Positions 61,927 to 64,000 of a DNA stretch of 64,000 nt are shown one piece after another. A model generated the notes under the pieces. That model made no database searches. It saw nothing but the letters and a program-made list of their open reading frames with translations, and was not told where the DNA came from. Source of the DNA: DATAOG01 sp963840925 (lineage in GTDB: Bacteria > Pseudomonadota > Alphaproteobacteria > Geminicoccales > Geminicoccaceae); the NCBI GenBank assembly GCA_963840925.1, contig CAWJAY010000019.1:39478-103477 (forward strand), in the 5' to 3' direction. Positions within the stretch are counted from its first letter, which is position 1; each line of letters starts with the position of its first letter. The translations under genes and the position numbers were made by a program.

Positions 61927-62204
61927 GCTCTGAGCAGACGGTGTCGACCGGTGCGTTTCCGGCGCCTACCCGTTCGATCGAAGTCCCGCCGGGGCAGCGA
62001 TCGGCCAGCGGCGCTGGTCGGATGCCTCAGCCGGCCGCAGGTCCGACGCCATCGAACCTGCCGCGCAGTCGCGCAGTGCGGCCTCCGCCTGACGCCGGCC
62101 CGGGGAGAGGGAATCAGCAGGGTCCCGTACGTCCTCGCCGCGGAAGCTTCGACCGGCGGCGGCGCGGGGACAGCAAAAATCAAACCAGGTCAGGGGGATC
62201 GCCC

Positions 62205-63166
62205 GTGCAACTGAGCCGCGACGAGTTGCTCAAAGCCTACCGGCAGATGCGGACGATCCGCGAGTTCGAGGACGCCGTCCACGCGGAGTTCGCGGCCGGC
62301 AACATCCCCGGCTTCGTCCATCTCTACGCCGGCGAGGAGGCGTCGGCCGTGGGCGTCTGCATGCATCTGACGACGACGACCGGATCGCCTCGACCCATCG
62401 CGGCCATGGCCACTGCATCGCCAAGGGCTGCGACGTCAAGGGCATGATGGAGGAGATCTTCGGCCGCAAGGACGGCCTGTGCAGCGGCAAGGGCGGCTCG
62501 ATGCACATCGCCGACCTGTCCAAGGGCATGCTCGGCGCCAACGGCATCGTCGGCGGCGGCCCGCCGCTGGTCTGCGGCGCGGCGCTCGCGGCCAAGACGC
62601 TCGGGACCGGCGGCGTCGCGGTCGCGTTCGTCGGCGACGGCGGCTCGAACCAGGGCACGACCGCCGAGAGCCTGAACCTCGCCAGGCCTGGAAGCTGCCG
62701 GCGATCTTCGTGTTCGAGGACAACGGCTACGCCGAGAGCACCGCGAGCGGCTGGTCGGTCTCGGGCGATATGGTCGAGCGCGGCAAGGGCTACGGCATCC
62801 CGGCGCGCCGGGTCGACGGCCACGATTTCTTCGAGGTCTGGGACGCGGCGCGCGAGGCGATCGAGCGGGCCCGCGCCGGCGAGGGCCCGAGCGTGTCCAC
62901 GTCAAGCTCGCCCGCTACTACGGCCATTTCGAGGGCGACGCGATGACCTACCGGCGCATGGCGAGATCGACAAGATCAAGGCCGAGAAGGACTGCCTGAA
63001 GATCTTCCGCCAGCGGGTCACCGAGGCGGGGCTGCTCGAGGGCGCGCAGCTCGACGAGATCGACCGCGAGGTCAAGGGCCTGATCGAGCAGGCGGTCGCC
63101 GAGGCCAAGGCGGCGCCGCCGCCGACCGAGGCCGATCTGCTGACCGACGTCTACGCCTCCTACTGA
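62205..63166 (+). CDS. Thiamine-dependent 2-oxoacid dehydrogenase E1 alpha (acetoin/pyruvate type), frameshifted
   Basis: The product of about 320 residues matches E1 alpha of acetoin or pyruvate dehydrogenase: LLKAYRQMRTIREFEDAV, FVHLYAGEEASAVGVCMHL, ASTHRGHGHCIAKGCD, GGSMHIADLSKGMLGANG, the TPP motif VGDGGSNQGTTAES, and EDNGYAESTASGW. The C-terminus is DCLKIFRQRVTEAGLL. Indels lie near 62372, 62685, 62895 and 62962. The GTG start has a GGGGG-containing leader. The short form and the ADLSKGM loop point to the acetoin-type group. E1 beta follows 14 bases later. Confidence 0.9.
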
Positions 63167-63180
63167 GCGGGGACGCCACA

Positions 63181-64000
63181 ATGTCCAAGAAGTCCTACCG
63201 GCAAGCGATCAACGAGGCGCTGCGCCAGGAGATGGAGCGCGACCCGCGCGTCATCATCATGGGCGAGGACATCGCCGGCGGCAAGGGCGCCCCCGGCGAG
63301 GACGACGCCTGGGGCGGGCCGCTCGGCGTCACCAAGGGCCTGATGCCGAAGTTCGGCCGCGAGCGCGTGCTCGACACGCCGATCACCGAGAGCGCCTTCG
63401 TCGGCGCCGCCGCCGGCGCCGCGGCGACCGGCCTGCGCCCGGTGGCCGAGCTGATGTTCGTCGACTTCTTCGGCGTCTGCTTCGACCAGATCTTCAACCA
63501 GGCCGCCAAGTTCCGCTACATGTTCGGCGGCAAGGCGACCACGCCGCTCGTGGTGCGCACCATGTACGGTGCGGGCTTCCGCGCCGCCTCGCAGCACAGC
63601 CAGGCCTCTACCCGATGTTCACGCACATCCCGGGCCTCAAGGTCGTGATGCCACCTCGCCCTACGACGCCAAGGGCCTGCTGATCCAGGCGATCCGCGAC
63701 GACGACCCCGTGATCTTCTTCGAGCACAAGATGCTGTACGACGTGGAGGACGAGGTGCCGGACGAGCCCTACACGATCCCGTTCGGCGAGGCCCGCCTGA
63801 CCCGCGAAGGCGACGACGTCACGATCGTCGCCTTCGGCCGCATGGTGCGCTTCGCCGACAGGCCGCCGACAAGCTCGAGAAGGAGGGCATCAGTTGCACC
63901 GTGATCGACCCGCGCACGACCTCGCCGCTCGACGCCGAGACGATCCTCGAATGCGTCGAGGAGACCGGCCGGCTGGTCGTCGTCGACGAGGCCCATCCGC
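63181..64000 (+). CDS. 2-oxoacid dehydrogenase E1 beta (acetoin/pyruvate type), partial, frameshifted
   Basis: The N-terminal about 270 residues are visible: YRQAINEALRQEMERDPRVI, MGEDIAGGKGAPG, TKGLMPKFGRERVLDTPITE, VAELMFVDFFGVCFDQIFNQ, RTMYGAGFRAASQHSQ, then after shifts PGLKVVMP, DDDPVIFFEHKMLYD, REGDDVTIVAFGRMV and SPLDAETILECVEETGRLV. Indels fall near 63605, 63650 and 63860. With E1 alpha it forms the alpha2beta2 decarboxylating component; an E2 gene would be expected beyond the window. Confidence 0.9.

Overview
The window is about 70% GC with alphaproteobacterial gene content: a corrinoid C1-transfer operon with DUF1638 and 'virulence factor' partners, DUF6494, DUF3750, GFA, ZapE, a TRAP transporter, several sugar ABC transporters, and a 2-oxoacid dehydrogenase E1 pair. 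It most resembles an environmental Rhodospirillales- or Geminicoccales-type chromosome, but genus cannot be fixed from the sequence alone. Many genes, housekeeping ones included, are broken by single-base indels. At nearly every site I resolved by hand, removing one extra base restores the family alignment, so I read most broken genes as intact genes carrying sequence errors. They are annotated over their full extent.

Layout, left to right. 1-1356 (minus): GST end, DUF6494, biotin/lipoate ligase-like protein. 1535-6628 (minus): corrinoid operon (corrinoid protein, DUF1638, virulence-factor protein, methyl-THF:corrinoid methyltransferase, a disrupted coiled-coil membrane gene, ASKHA reductive activator) with no substrate-specific methyltransferase in view. 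6825-13584: metabolic singletons (PaiB-like, DapA family, SGNH hydrolase, PhyH-like oxygenase, ZapE, haloacid dehalogenase, MaoC). 13905-16831: three TadE/TadG-type pilus-associated proteins, one with a vWA domain. 16928-25784: amidase, periplasmic protein, DUF3750, GFA, amidohydrolase, TrpF-like protein, FAD oxidase, and a protein ending in two RTX-adhesin-like repeats. 25999-37018: a sugar ABC transporter lacking its ATPase, an orphan HicB flanked by a duplicated permease tail, a complete TRAP transporter, and a ribose-type ABC transporter.

Two stretches stand out. 37040-42603 holds a PqqD-like/HPr-kinase-like fusion, a 61-residue peptide with a degenerate second copy just downstream, a cupin-like protein, a GT8 glycosyltransferase and a flavin oxidoreductase. 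Together they look like an undescribed peptide-modification (RiPP-like) locus. 45389-59910 is a compact defence island: DUF1998 helicase, SNF2 helicase, Eco57I-type adenine methyltransferase, a poorly recognised PLD-like protein and an HNH nuclease. It is DISARM-like but not canonical.

Between the two lie a PHB-depolymerase-family esterase and a CopG regulator. After the island come a less GC-rich stretch with palindromes, two small conserved hypotheticals, and the E1 alpha/beta genes of a 2-oxoacid dehydrogenase, the latter cut by the window end.
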